A program made the position numbers and the translations under genes. Of a stretch of 64,000 bases of DNA, positions 33,886 to 43,189 are shown piece after piece; within the stretch, counting starts at the first letter, position 1; each line of letters starts with the position of its first letter. Origin of the DNA: Hyphomicrobiales bacterium (GTDB lineage: Bacteria > Pseudomonadota > Alphaproteobacteria > Rhizobiales > Xanthobacteraceae). The notes beneath the pieces were generated by a model. The model made no database searches. It worked only from the letters and a program-made list of their open reading frames with translations, and was not told where the DNA came from. Location of the stretch: assembly GCA_009377755.1 (NCBI GenBank), contig WHTM01000009.1, positions 90,632 through 154,631 of the forward strand, given 5' to 3'.

Positions 33886-34875
33886 TCAGACTAGCGTCGC
33901 GACGGCATCCTGGACCGTCTCGATGGCGCGCTCGGTCGCTTCGGCGCCGGCCGCGATTGCCTCGGACGCGCGGTGAAAGTCGAACCAGCCGATCTGGCCG
34001 AGCCGCGGATTGATGGTCACGTCGGGCGGATCGCCGGCGAGCCGAGAGCGGGTGATGCGGTCCTGCATCACGTTGAAGGCGTCGACCATCACGCTCGGAA
34101 TGCCGGGACGTCCGCGGTGGCCGACGAATTGCCGCTTCAGCAGCCGCTCGGCCGTGCGCAAGCCGTTCCTGAGCGTGCCGCGGTCGTCGATCGCCGCGAC
34201 ATCGTCGATGTCGACGCCGATATCCGGGATCGTTCCGCCGCGGTCGAACTGGTCGGCGTTGACGTTGACGGCAATGACGAGGCGCGCGCCGAGCGAGCGC
34301 GCCGCCGAGACCGGCACCGGATTGACCAGCGCGCCGTCGACCAGCCAGCGGCCGCCGACATGCACCGGCGGAAAAATGCCGGGGAGCGCGTAGGACGCGC
34401 GCATCGCTTCCACCAGGAGCCCGCGTGTCAGCCAGATTTCATGGCCCGTCTTCACTTCGGTGGCGATGGCGGCGAACCGGATCGGCAGGTCCTCGATGAC
34501 GGTTCTGCCGATCGACTTTTCCAGGCGGTTTGCAAGCCTGCCGCCGCCGATCAGGCCGGCACCGGAAAAGCTGACGTCGAGATAGCCCAGCAAGCGCCGC
34601 GTGTTCAGGCGGGAGCACCACTCCTCGAATTCGTCGAGCTGTCCGGCCGCATGGCAGCCCCCGACCACGGCGCCGATCGAGGTGCCGACGATCACGTCGG
34701 GCTGGATGCCGTGCTTGGCCAGCGTACGTAGTACGCCGATGTGGGCGAATCCGCGCGCCGCGCCGCCGCCGAGTGCGAGCCCGATGGTCGGATGCTCCGC
34801 GACAACCGCGGTCTCAGGCGTTGCTGTCGCGGCGCGATCTCCGTTGCGCCCGCGCCGCAGAAACGATTCGAACAC
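33886..34875 (-). CDS. Patatin-like phospholipase (RssA-like)
   Basis: 329 residues from GTG at 34875, which has AAAAGGACACGCGTC upstream; a longer TTG start at 34947 is less likely. The patatin signatures are complete: GLALGGGAARGFAHIGVL (oxyanion loop), VIVGTSIGAVVGG (GTSIG nucleophile elbow) and WLVDGALVNPVPV (DGA catalytic aspartate). It is a soluble bacterial patatin of the RssA type, a probable acyl hydrolase. Substrate unknown. Unlike the 889-residue patatin nearby it has no membrane spans. Confidence 0.9.
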   Translation of the reverse strand: MFESFLRRGRNGDRAATATPETAVVAEHPTIGLALGGGAARGFAHIGVLRTLAKHGIQPDVIVGTSIGAVVGGCHAAGQLDEFEEWCSRLNTRRLLGYLDVSFSGAGLIGGGRLANRLEKSIGRTVIEDLPIRFAAIATEVKTGHEIWLTRGLLVEAMRASYALPGIFPPVHVGGRWLVDGALVNPVPVSAARSLGARLVIAVNVNADQFDRGGTIPDIGVDIDDVAAIDDRGTLRNGLRTAERLLKRQFVGHRGRPGIPSVMVDAFNVMQDRITRSRLAGDPPDVTINPRLGQIGWFDFHRASEAIAAGAEATERAIETVQDAVATLV

Positions 34876-35006
34876 GACGCGTGTCCTTTTTGCTGTCTGA
34901 CTATGATGATCGGTCTTCGGAAAGCATCCGACAAGAGTTTCAAGCAACTATGGTGAAGCTACGGCGCCAACCCGCGCGCAACATCGAAGATGGCTGCCAT
35001 CGGTGC

Positions 35007-35576
35007 TCAGCGGCCGAAGCGGGTGACGATATCCGACAGCGGCGGCCGTGGACGGTCTTCCGGCGGTCGGACCGGCGTGCCGATGTGGATGAAGCCGGCC
35101 ACCCGTTCGTTCGGAGCGAGGCCAAGGGCGTCGAGCACGTTCCGGTCATAAGCGTACCATTCAGTGATCCAGTTGGCGGCGTAACCGAGCGCATGCGCCG
35201 ATAGCACCAGGCTCATGGCGGCGGCCCCGGCGGACAGCACCTGTTCCCATTCGGGAATCTTCGCGTGCGGGCCGGCGCGGCTGACCACGCCGACAACCAG
35301 CGGCGCACGCGCCAGCCGATTGCGCTCGAAGGCAAGCTGATCGACGGTCGCCTCGGATTGCTTGGCGCGAAACGTAGCCTCGATCACTTCGCCCGCCCGT
35401 AGTCGGCCATCGCCGGCGAATACTACGAAACGCCATGGGATCAGCTTGCCGTGATCCGGCACCCGCGAGGCAACGGTCAGCAGCGTCTCCAACTCCGCTT
35501 CCGACGGTCCAGGTTCGCCGAGCTCGATCGGCTTGACCGAGCGGCGGGTCTTGAGCAGGTGAATGGCGTCCTGCAT
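35007..35576 (-). CDS. Nitroreductase-family protein
   Basis: 189 residues from the ATG at 35576. FMN-binding nitroreductase fold: LKTRRSVKPIELGEPGPSEAE with the conserved Arg-Arg-Ser, then SRVPDHGKLIPWRFVVFAGD and SAGAAAMSLVLSAHALGYAA-NW. Reduces nitroaromatics, quinones or flavins with NAD(P)H; physiological substrate unknown. A longer reading to 35636 adds only a proline-arginine tail. It is divergent from the following exported-protein gene. Confidence 0.9.
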   Translation of the reverse strand: MQDAIHLLKTRRSVKPIELGEPGPSEAELETLLTVASRVPDHGKLIPWRFVVFAGDGRLRAGEVIEATFRAKQSEATVDQLAFERNRLARAPLVVGVVSRAGPHAKIPEWEQVLSAGAAAMSLVLSAHALGYAANWITEWYAYDRNVLDALGLAPNERVAGFIHIGTPVRPPEDRPRPPLSDIVTRFGR

Positions 35577-35741
35577 CTTCGGTTCCGAGGGATGCCACAC
35601 GGGAAGCGCGCGTCCGAGAGGCGGTCTTCGGCGCATGCTGTGCCTTCATTCAGAAGGCGGCACTAGCATGGAGTTATCAGGTGTGACAAATATCGCATCA
35701 AAGGCTAGAAAACGCCGCGATTGTGGAGAAAAACGGCGACC

Positions 35742-36827
35742 ATGAGCCAATCGGGAACGCGCTTCGGCGGCCGAGGATCGCACCGGTGGCTGGTCGCGGT
35801 CGTAACGCTGGTCGGGTTTGCCTGGCCAGTCTCGGCACAATTCATCGGCCGCGCCCCGGCCGCTGGCGCGCCGCGATCGTTGGCACCGCCCGCGGCAGGC
35901 CCGCGATCGGTATCGCCGGGTCCGGGCTTCGGCTCGCCGGGTGCAAGCATGGCGGCCCCCGGTTTCGGGTCAGGCGCGATCGGGATCGCACCGCCGCGTG
36001 GAGACATTCCCTCGATACTGCCGGCCGCCCCCGGCCTATCGGGAACCGGCGTGCCACAATTGGCACCGGGACAAGTTGGCCTTCTGCTCTCCGCGCGGTT
36101 CGGGGAAAAGACCGGGCCGATCACCGGCGGGCTGCATTGGCGCATCTATGCGGAGCGGCCGGACAATGCCGGCCGATTTCAGCTGCTGAAGGAAGACAGA
36201 TCCGCGGCGCCGACATTTGTGCTGCCGCCCGGTGGCTATGTCGTCCACGTCAACGTCGGGCTCGCCAGCGCCACCAAGCATGTGCGCCTGCGTGCCGAAA
36301 CGGTGCGGGAGTTGCTGGATATCCCGGCCGGCGGGATTCGCCTCGAAGGGCGGGTCGGCGGCGTGCGCATCCCCGCGGGGCAGATTTCCTTCGACGTCTT
36401 CCCGGGCAGTCAGTTCGATTCCGGCGACAAGCGGCCGATCACGCGGGCAGTGATGACCGGCGATGTGGTGATGGTGACGGAAGGCACCTATCACATCGTT
36501 TCGAACTATGGCGACGCCAACGCCGTGATCCGGTCCGACATCCGCATCCAGTCCGGCAAGCTCACCGACGTTACCGTCACGCATCATGCCGCAATCATCA
36601 CCTTGAAGCTTGTCGGCGACCGCGGCGGCGAAGCGCTCGCCAACACGGCATGGTCGGTGCTGACGCCGGGCGGCGACGTGGTTAAGGAATCGATTGGCGC
36701 GTTCCCGCGCGTGATTCTCGCTGAGGGTGACTATCGGGTGATCGCGCGCAACGAAGGCAAGGTGTTCGAGCGCGCATTCAAGGTCAGTTCCGGGGTCGAT
36801 GGCGAGATCGAGGTGCTCGCGCGATAG
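35742..36827 (+). CDS. Exported proline/glycine-rich repeat-domain protein
   Basis: 361 residues from the ATG at 35742. A signal peptide (RWLVAVVTLVGFAWPVSA) is followed by a low-complexity Pro/Gly/Ser-rich stretch of about 70 residues (GPGFGSPGASMAAPGFGSG). The remainder has beta-sandwich segments such as HWRIYAERPDNAGRFQLL, PGGYVVHVNVGLASATKHV and ISFDVFPGSQFDSGD. It has no recognised catalytic motifs. It probably acts in the periplasm or at the cell surface. The region just downstream holds a chimeric gene fragment (see 36850-36942). Confidence 0.65.
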   Translation: MSQSGTRFGGRGSHRWLVAVVTLVGFAWPVSAQFIGRAPAAGAPRSLAPPAAGPRSVSPGPGFGSPGASMAAPGFGSGAIGIAPPRGDIPSILPAAPGLSGTGVPQLAPGQVGLLLSARFGEKTGPITGGLHWRIYAERPDNAGRFQLLKEDRSAAPTFVLPPGGYVVHVNVGLASATKHVRLRAETVRELLDIPAGGIRLEGRVGGVRIPAGQISFDVFPGSQFDSGDKRPITRAVMTGDVVMVTEGTYHIVSNYGDANAVIRSDIRIQSGKLTDVTVTHHAAIITLKLVGDRGGEALANTAWSVLTPGGDVVKESIGAFPRVILAEGDYRVIARNEGKVFERAFKVSSGVDGEIEVLAR

Positions 36828-36849
36828 CGTAGTCGCCACTGACGACCAC

Positions 36850-36942
36850 AGCGGTGGTTCGAAGAGGTTGCGGACGGTGATGACCGGCAGCGCCGATAAT
36901 GCCGTGGAGAATGGAACGTATGGCGACGCAAACGCGGTCCGG
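36850..36942 (+). pseudogene. Fragment resembling the adjacent ABC substrate-binding gene
   Basis: Between the exported protein and the substrate-binding gene, 36850-36925 aligns closely with 37261-37336, inside that gene: both read through (R/L)xTVMTGSAD-x-A-x2-NGT in the same frame. The following TATGGCGACGC-AACGC-GT (36919-36942) instead resembles 36509-36534 inside the upstream gene (NYGDANAV). It looks like debris from a duplication or recombination involving both flanking genes. Confidence 0.55.
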
Positions 36943-37077
36943 AAGGACCGCGGGTTTCGCCTCAGGCCAACGGCAAAAGCCGCCGCTGCGGCGTGACGGC
37001 GCTTGGGTCACGGATTGCAACGGCGGACATTTGACGGCACTCTGCCGGCAATCGCCATCAGACACGGGAGGACTATA

Positions 37078-38043
37078 ATGGGTTTGCGAATCTTCGTCCT
37101 GCTTGGAACGCTGCTTGCGGCGACGATCTCCGCCGCGACAGCGGAGACGCTCAAGGTCGCGGTTCCGCAACGCGGATTCTGGGACAGCGAGTTTGTCGAA
37201 TTCGCGCTGCTGCGGGGGTCCTTCAAGAAGGAAGGGATCGATGTCGAGATATTCTGGACGAGCGGCGGCTCGGAGACACTGCAGACGGTGATGACGGGCA
37301 GCGCGGACATCGCCATGTCGAATGGTACGCTCGGCGTTGTTTCCGCCTATTTCAAGGGTGCGCCGGTGCGTATCATCGGCGCCGAGATGACCGGTGTACA
37401 TGAGGTCTATTGGTACGTGCCGGCCAACAGTCCAATTAAGACCATTAACGACATCGAGGGCAAGACCATTGCGTTTTCACGGCCTGGCTCCTCGACCAAT
37501 CTGATGGTTCTCAATCTGCTCAAGGAATACAAGGTCAACGCGAAACCAGTCTCCACCGGCGGTCTGCCGGCCACGCATACACAGGTGATGTCCGGTCAGA
37601 TCGATGTGGGCTGGGCGGTGCCGCCGTTCGGTGTGCAGGACATGAGCGACGGCAAAATCCGCGTCGTGGTGAAGGCCGGCGACATCAAGGGGATGCAGGA
37701 CCAGAGCATCCGGGTCAATGTCGCGAACCTGAACTCGCTCAATAGCAAGCGCGACGCCATCACCAAGTTCATGAAGATCGTCGCCGAGACTATCGATTGG
37801 TGCTACGAGGGCGGCGCCAATCCTGAGTGCATGAAGATGTACGCCGAGATCGCCAAAGTTCCAGTGCCGGTCGCGACCCGCACGGTGAAGGACTTTTTCC
37901 CGAAATCCGCGCTGCAAATCAGCGAGGTAAAGGGCCTTCAGAAGACACTTGACGAAGCGCTCCAGTACAAGCGGATCACCGAGAAGAAGACCGAGAAAGA
38001 CGCGGCCGGCATGATCGACATCGTCTACAAGCCGAAAATGTAG
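37078..38043 (+). CDS. ABC-transporter substrate-binding protein (NrtA/SsuA/TauA-like)
   Basis: 321-residue periplasmic binding protein. ATG at 37078 has GGGAGGA 6 bases upstream and starts a signal peptide (FVLLGTLLAATISAATA). Type II binding-protein pattern: LKVAVPQRGFWDSEFVEFAL, TSGGSETLQTVMTGSADIAM, GKTIAFSRPGSSTNLMVLN, and SGQIDVGWAVPPFGVQDMSD. Members of this group bind sulfonates, nitrate, thiamine precursors or aromatics. No permease or ATPase gene is adjacent, so it is an orphan. A terminator follows. Confidence 0.9.
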   Translation: MGLRIFVLLGTLLAATISAATAETLKVAVPQRGFWDSEFVEFALLRGSFKKEGIDVEIFWTSGGSETLQTVMTGSADIAMSNGTLGVVSAYFKGAPVRIIGAEMTGVHEVYWYVPANSPIKTINDIEGKTIAFSRPGSSTNLMVLNLLKEYKVNAKPVSTGGLPATHTQVMSGQIDVGWAVPPFGVQDMSDGKIRVVVKAGDIKGMQDQSIRVNVANLNSLNSKRDAITKFMKIVAETIDWCYEGGANPECMKMYAEIAKVPVPVATRTVKDFFPKSALQISEVKGLQKTLDEALQYKRITEKKTEKDAAGMIDIVYKPKM

Positions 38044-38059
38044 GTGTGATGCGTTCTGT

Positions 38060-38091
38060 GCCGTGGCACCTTTCGCCACGGCGTTTTTGTT
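38060..38091 (+). terminator. Rho-independent terminator
   Basis: Stem GCCGTGGC (38060-38067) pairs with GCCACGGC (38075-38082) around the loop ACCTTTC and is followed by GTTTTTGTT. It sits 17 bp after the substrate-binding protein stop. Confidence 0.9.
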
Positions 38092-38109
38092 CATCGGATT
38101 GAGAAGGCG

Positions 38110-38230
38110 GAGCGGACGCGTCAGCGGCGACAAGGTCAGTTTCACGATTGACGGGCGCAATTATCGCGGCATTATCAACAGCGACGCCATCGAAGGGGAG
38201 CGTGGCAGCAGGGGCCGGACCCTGGCGGGC
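38110..38230 (+). pseudogene. Small gene remnant
   Basis: A short stretch between the terminator and the APC permease reads VSGDKVSFTIDGRNYRG then INSDAIEGERG. The D-x-V-x-F-T-x2-G...N-x-D-x-I-E-G pattern resembles the C-terminal small beta domain found on some exported or methyltransferase-type proteins. No start or upstream part is present. Its origin is uncertain. Confidence 0.35.
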
Positions 38231-38309
38231 GACCCGAGCGGCGAGCTAGTGATGCGGGAGCCGATGGCCTCATCTTCCGATCCTCTCCTGAACCAAGTGT
38301 GAGTCTGAC

Positions 38310-39647
38310 ATGTCCTTGCAGAAGCAAGCGACGCCGCGAGCAAGCCTGTCGCGGCTCGATGCCATTTCGATCATGGTCGGGATCGTCATCGGCATCGGCA
38401 TTTTCAGGTTTCCGTCGCTGGTCGCGTCAAACGTTCCGGACGAAGCGACCTTCATCGCGATCTGGGTGATCGGCGGGGCGATCACGCTGGTCGGTGCGCT
38501 GGTCTACGCTGAGCTTGCGGCAGCCTATCCGAGCACAGGTGGAGAGTATCATTTCCTCACGCGCGCCTTCGGCCAGCCCACCGGATTCATGTTCGCCTGG
38601 GCACGCATCAGCGTAATCCAGACCGGCGCCATTGCCGTCGTTGCCTTCGTGTTCGGCGATTACGCGCAGCAGATCGTACCGCTCGGTACGTTCGGACCGT
38701 CGATCTATGCCGGGGCGGCGGTTGCGGCGCTGACCGCGGTGAACCTTGTCGGCACCTATGAAGGCAAGAATACCCAGCATCTGTTTACCGGCCTGACCGT
38801 TTTGGCGATCCTGGCGGTCGTCGTTACTGGATTTGCGTCCCCCGGCGCGGTAAGCCCGCCGACTACGCCGGCGGAGACGGCCGGCGGGGCAATCGGTTTG
38901 GCCTTGCTGTTCGTCCTGTTCACCTATGGCGGATGGAACGAGGCAGCCTACCTTTCCGCCGAACTGCGCGATGTGCGCCGCGACATGATCCGCGTTCTGG
39001 TGCTGGGCACCGGCGCCATTGTCGTCGTGTATGTTCTCATCAACCTGGCCTATCTTTACGTCCTCGGCATCGACGGCGTGCGCGGCAGCGAGGCGGTCGC
39101 CGCGGACCTGATGCGAAACGTGCTCGGCGAAAGCGGGGCCGTGGCGCTGAGCCTCATTATTTGCTGTACGGCATTGAGCACGCTCAACGCGACGATCTTC
39201 ACCGGCGCCCGGGTTTATCATGCGCTGGGAGAAGACCTCACGGCGCTGCGGGGCATTGGCGCCTGGAGCGGCGGCGGCAACAACCCGCGGAACGCGCTCT
39301 TGCTGCAAGGCGTGATCGCACTTGGGCTGGTGACATACGGGGCCGTGACCCGGAGCGGTATCCAGGCCCTGGTCGAGTACACGTTTCCGGTGTTCTGGCT
39401 GTTCCTGCTCCTCGTCGGGGTATCGTACGTCGTCCTTCGCTACCGGGAGCCGCGGCGCGAGCGGCCGTTCCGTGCCCCGCTCTATCCGTTGACCCCGATC
39501 ATCTTTATCCTCACCTGCGGGTATCTTCTCTATTCGACCGCGATGTATTCCGGGCTTGGCGCGGTCGTCGGCATCGCGGTGCTGCTGCTGGGACTGCCGC
39601 TCCTTTTCCTGCTGCGGATGAAGCAGGCAGTGTCGGCGGCGGAGTAG
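38310..39647 (+). CDS. APC-superfamily amino acid permease
   Basis: 445 residues with about 12 membrane spans. The first spans read SIMVGIVIGIGIFRFPSLVA with the GxGIF-type motif of APC permeases, IGGAITLVGALVYAELAAAY-PSTGGEY with the conserved Pro-x2-Gly-Gly, and TYGGWNEAAYLSAELRDV near span 6. A proton- or sodium-coupled amino acid importer or exchanger is likely; substrate unknown. ATG at 38310. It may be separately transcribed since a terminator precedes it. Confidence 0.9.
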   Translation: MSLQKQATPRASLSRLDAISIMVGIVIGIGIFRFPSLVASNVPDEATFIAIWVIGGAITLVGALVYAELAAAYPSTGGEYHFLTRAFGQPTGFMFAWARISVIQTGAIAVVAFVFGDYAQQIVPLGTFGPSIYAGAAVAALTAVNLVGTYEGKNTQHLFTGLTVLAILAVVVTGFASPGAVSPPTTPAETAGGAIGLALLFVLFTYGGWNEAAYLSAELRDVRRDMIRVLVLGTGAIVVVYVLINLAYLYVLGIDGVRGSEAVAADLMRNVLGESGAVALSLIICCTALSTLNATIFTGARVYHALGEDLTALRGIGAWSGGGNNPRNALLLQGVIALGLVTYGAVTRSGIQALVEYTFPVFWLFLLLVGVSYVVLRYREPRRERPFRAPLYPLTPIIFILTCGYLLYSTAMYSGLGAVVGIAVLLLGLPLLFLLRMKQAVSAAE

Positions 39648-39667
39648 CGGCGCGCGCGCTGGCATCC

Positions 39668-41638
39668 TCACGCCGCCTGCTTGAGCATCCGCCGCACATC
39701 CGGCGCGACCGCCTCGTCGGTAAGCGCTGAGAGCGCCGCATCGAGCGGCATGACCTGCTGGCCCTCGCGGCCGAGGCGTCGGATCGAAACCAGGCGTTCC
39801 GCGGCTTCCTTCTTGCCGACCACCAGCAGCACCGGGACCTTGGCGAGCGAGTGCTCGCGCACTTTGTAGTTGATCTTCTCGTTGCGCAGGTCGCCCTCGA
39901 CGCGCAGCCCCACGCGACGCGCCGCCGCGATCACCTCGTTCGCGTAGTCGTCGGCGTCCGAGGTAATGGTCGCGGTCACCGCCTGCAGCGGAGCGAGCCA
40001 CAGTGGGAAGTGCCCGGCGTAGTGCTCGATCAGTACGCCCAGGAAGCGCTCCATCGAGCCGCAGATGGCGCGGTGGATCATGACCGGCACCTTCTTGGCC
40101 CCGTCATGGTCGATGTAGAAGGCGCCGAACCGCTCCGGCAGGTTGAAGTCGACCTGGGTTGTGCCGCATTGCCAATCGCGGCCGATAGCGTCGCGCAGCA
40201 CGTATTCGAACTTCGGCCCGTAGAACGCGCCTTCGCCCGGATTGATGCCGGTCTTGATGCGGCCGTCCGAGCGCTCGGCGATCTCGCCAAGCACCTTCGT
40301 CATGATCGTCTCGGCACGGTCCCACATCGCGTCGGTGCCGACGCGCTTCTCCGGACGCGTGGACAGCTTCACCACCACCTCGTCGAACCCGAAATCGGCG
40401 TAGGTCGAAAGGATCAGCTCGTTGATGCGATGGCACTCCGACGCCATCTGCTGCTCGGTGCAGAAGACGTGCGCGTCGTCCTGAGTGAAGGCGCGCACGC
40501 GCATGAGACCGTGCAGCGCGCCCGACGGTTCGTAGCGATGCACGACGCCGAACTCGGCAAGCCGCATCGGCAAATCACGGTACGACTTCAAGCCATGCTT
40601 GAAGATCTGGATGTGGCCCGGACAGTTCATCGGCTTGATCGCGAAGATGCGCTCGTCGTCGGTCTCGTCGCCGGCCGACTTGGCCATGAACATGTTCTCG
40701 CGGAACCAGCCCCAGTGGCCTGAGGTCTCCCACAACGACTTGTCGAGCATCTGCGGCGCATTGACCTCGTCATAGGTCCCCCGCAGCCGCCGGCGCATGT
40801 ATGCGATCAGCTCCTGGAAGATGGTCCAGCCCTTGGCGTGCCAGAACACGACGCCGGGGCCTTCCTCCTGGAAATGGAACAGGTCCATCTCGCGGCCGAG
40901 CTTGCGATGATCGCGTTTCTCCGCCTCCTCGATCTGCCTGAGATAGGCGTCGAGCTCCTCCTGCCTGGCGAAGGCGGTACCGTAGATGCGGGTAAGCATC
41001 GGGTTGCGCGAGTCCCCGCGCCAATAGGCGCCCGCGACCTTCATCAGCTTGACGGCGTTGCCGATCTTGCCGGTCGAGGTCATGTGCGGGCCGCGACAGA
41101 GGTCGAACCAGTCGCCCTGATTGTAGATCTTGATCTTCTGATCCTCGGGGATGGCGTCGACCAGCTCGACCTTGAACTGCTCGCCCATGTCGCGGAACAC
41201 GCGCTTGGCCTCCTCGCGCGACCACACCTCCTTGGTGAAGGGTTTGTCGCGCGCGATGATCTCGCGCATCCTCTTCTCGATGACCGGCAGGTCCTCCGGC
41301 GTGAACGGCTCGTTGCGGAAGAAGTCGTAATAGAAACCGTTTTCGATCACCGGGCCGATGGTGACCTGCGTGCCGGGCCAGAGCGACTGCACCGCTTCGG
41401 CCATGACGTGCGCGGCGTCGTGCCGGATCAGCTCCAGCGCGCGCGCGTCCTCGCGGGTGAGGAACTCGATTTTCGCGTTGCGCTCGATCGGGTCGGCGAG
41501 GTCGGCGACCTGGCCGTCCAGCACCATGGCGACGGTCCGCTTCGCCAGCGACGGCGAGATGCCTTTGGCGACGTCGAGACCGGTGATGTTGTCAGGATAG
41601 TCCCGGCGGGCGCCGTCGGGAAAGGTCAGCGCGACCAT
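39668..41638 (-). CDS. thrS: Threonyl-tRNA synthetase
   Basis: 656 residues, class II synthetase that charges tRNA-Thr (one such tRNA is at 7933). N-terminal TGS domain ([20 protein letters not shown]), editing domain with [12 protein letters not shown], catalytic core with DRPFYYDFF-type motif ([10 protein letters not shown]), [13 protein letters not shown], motif 2 [17 protein letters not shown], and the anticodon-binding end [20 protein letters not shown]. Start ATG at 41638 has AAAGGAGCATGGA. A long gene-free region lies upstream. Confidence 0.97.
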   Translation of the reverse strand: MVALTFPDGARRDYPDNITGLDVAKGISPSLAKRTVAMVLDGQVADLADPIERNAKIEFLTREDARALELIRHDAAHVMAEAVQSLWPGTQVTIGPVIENGFYYDFFRNEPFTPEDLPVIEKRMREIIARDKPFTKEVWSREEAKRVFRDMGEQFKVELVDAIPEDQKIKIYNQGDWFDLCRGPHMTSTGKIGNAVKLMKVAGAYWRGDSRNPMLTRIYGTAFARQEELDAYLRQIEEAEKRDHRKLGREMDLFHFQEEGPGVVFWHAKGWTIFQELIAYMRRRLRGTYDEVNAPQMLDKSLWETSGHWGWFRENMFMAKSAGDETDDERIFAIKPMNCPGHIQIFKHGLKSYRDLPMRLAEFGVVHRYEPSGALHGLMRVRAFTQDDAHVFCTEQQMASECHRINELILSTYADFGFDEVVVKLSTRPEKRVGTDAMWDRAETIMTKVLGEIAERSDGRIKTGINPGEGAFYGPKFEYVLRDAIGRDWQCGTTQVDFNLPERFGAFYIDHDGAKKVPVMIHRAICGSMERFLGVLIEHYAGHFPLWLAPLQAVTATITSDADDYANEVIAAARRVGLRVEGDLRNEKINYKVREHSLAKVPVLLVVGKKEAAERLVSIRRLGREGQQVMPLDAALSALTDEAVAPDVRRMLKQAA

Positions 41639-41644
41639 TCCATG

Positions 41645-42490
41645 CTCCTTTGCTCACTCGCTGCCTACGAATGCAGGTAAGCGTGGCCGCTACATAATGC
41701 AGAGGACCACGGCAGGCAATGATTTCGGATTGAAACCTGCAACCAGCGGTGCCACGCGCTCTCAACGGCGCTGAAGGCGGAAGCCTCGGTGCGCGCCTTC
41801 AACGCCATGGCGGCGCGCGAGGTGCTCAACAAACAGATTCAAACAACCGTCATCGTTCTCGCGAGGCGCTTTTGCCCCCCGAGGTTTGCTGCATTCCTGT
41901 TTGCCCCCGGTCCGAGGGCGCGCGGAACGCCGGGCTTCAGCCAGCCCGCGGCCCCGTGTGCGGTTGTTAAACAAGCACACAGGCAAAGTCACCGCGAGGC
42001 AGCCGGTCACCCGGCGCTCCGCGCGCGGTGTTTGAGGCTTGCTCCGCGACAACCCCGGAGGACAGACACCCTGGCACGGGTGGCCAACTTGGTATCCTCC
42101 GCTGGTGACCCACGGCCGGTGAGCCGGATCATCGCAGCTTGGGCCTCCGGCCGGGCGCCACGTCCTGCGCCGCAACCGGCCACCGCATCCCGCCCCACGT
42201 CTCGCGACGCTCATGAGACGCCCCTCGGATGGGACGGGATGTGAGGAATATAGTCCTTATTAGGAATATTGTCAACAGGCATGTGCAGCGAAGGCGCACC
42301 CGGGATCGGCGCTTCGCGCCGTCCGGGCACAGGCTCCCGCGCCGCGGCCACATGGCCACGTTTGCGATCGTGGTAAGCGTCTGCGTGGGCTTCGCTGCGC
42401 TCAGCCAACCCTATCGCCTCCCAACGCCCACCTCGCGCGTTCGTGATTTCCCCGGAAATCCTGCTTGTGCGGGCAACCGAACCCCATTAT
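41645..42490. other. 845-bp stretch with no convincing gene
   Basis: Between the thrS start and the TetR operator I find only long frames with arginine/proline-rich, atypical translations on either strand. It includes the 31-bp repeat shared with 30811-30841, an AT-rich patch (GTCCTTATTAGGAATATTG) near 42255, and hairpin-like GCGCTTCGCGCC sequences. It may contain the thrS leader on the minus strand and repeats. Confidence 0.5.
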
Positions 42491-42492
42491 AA

Positions 42493-42510
42493 ACTGACTG
42501 ACCAGTCAGT
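42493..42510. promoter_or_regulatory. TetR-type palindromic operator
   Basis: ACTGACTG-AC-CAGTCAGT is a perfect 8-bp inverted repeat with a 2-bp spacer, ending 16 bp before the TetR gene start. The TGACTGACCAGTCA core is the classic form of TetR/AcrR binding sites, so the regulator probably represses its own operon. Confidence 0.88.
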
Positions 42511-42526
42511 CATTCGTGAGACCGCC

Positions 42527-43189
42527 ATGACCGCGCGCTCCGCACCCGCCCAGAAGGCCACGCCGGCGCCGGCCAAACCGGCGAAAGCCTCCCGGCGGCG
42601 TCCCCTCCCCGCACGCCGCGAGGCGATCCTGGCCGCCGCCCTGGAGGAGTTTTCCGCCCAAGGCTTCAGCGCGGCGCGGCTCGACGACGTGGCGCGGCGC
42701 GCCGGCGTCGCCAAGGGCACGATCTATCTCTACTTCCGCGACAAGGAGGCGTTGTTCGAGGAGCTGATCCGCTCGGTGCTCAGCCCTGTCGTTGGGGCAA
42801 TGGAGCTTGCGCTTCGCGACGAGCGACCGGTGCGGCAGATCGCGGACTCCGCCGTCGAGATCTTCGTCCGCGAAGTCTACGGCACGCGCCGCAAGGACAT
42901 CATTCGGCTTGTGATCAGCGAAGGCGGCCGCTTTCCCAAGCTCGCCGAGTTCTACCACCGGGAAGTGCTGGCGCGCCTGTTCGCTGCGATGCAGGCGCTG
43001 CTGCGGCGGGCGGCCGAGGGCGGCGAGCTGCGCAACAACGCGGTTGTGCAATTCCCGCAGCTCATCGGCGCGCCCGCGATCGTCGGCATCATCTGGAGCG
43101 GCCTGTTCGACCGCTTCGAGCCGCTCGATGTGCGTGGCTTCTTGCGCGCCCAGCTCGATCTGATCTTTGTCGATCCGAGGCGGCCATGA
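42527..43189 (+). CDS. TetR/AcrR family transcriptional regulator
   Basis: 220 residues, ATG at 42527. The N-terminal HTH reads RREAILAAALEEFSAQGFSA followed by LDDVARRAGVAKGTIYLYFRD, the canonical TetR helix-turn-helix. The C-terminal ligand domain follows. It presumably represses the downstream HlyD/ABC genes until an unknown, probably hydrophobic, ligand binds. A palindromic operator sits upstream and the next gene overlaps its stop by 4 bp (ATGA). Confidence 0.95.
   Translation: MTARSAPAQKATPAPAKPAKASRRRPLPARREAILAAALEEFSAQGFSAARLDDVARRAGVAKGTIYLYFRDKEALFEELIRSVLSPVVGAMELALRDERPVRQIADSAVEIFVREVYGTRRKDIIRLVISEGGRFPKLAEFYHREVLARLFAAMQALLRRAAEGGELRNNAVVQFPQLIGAPAIVGIIWSGLFDRFEPLDVRGFLRAQLDLIFVDPRRP

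Noticed and set aside
41762..42214. 150-codon minus frame upstream of thrS
   Set aside because: Arginine/proline-rich translation with no recognisable features and repeat-derived sequence.
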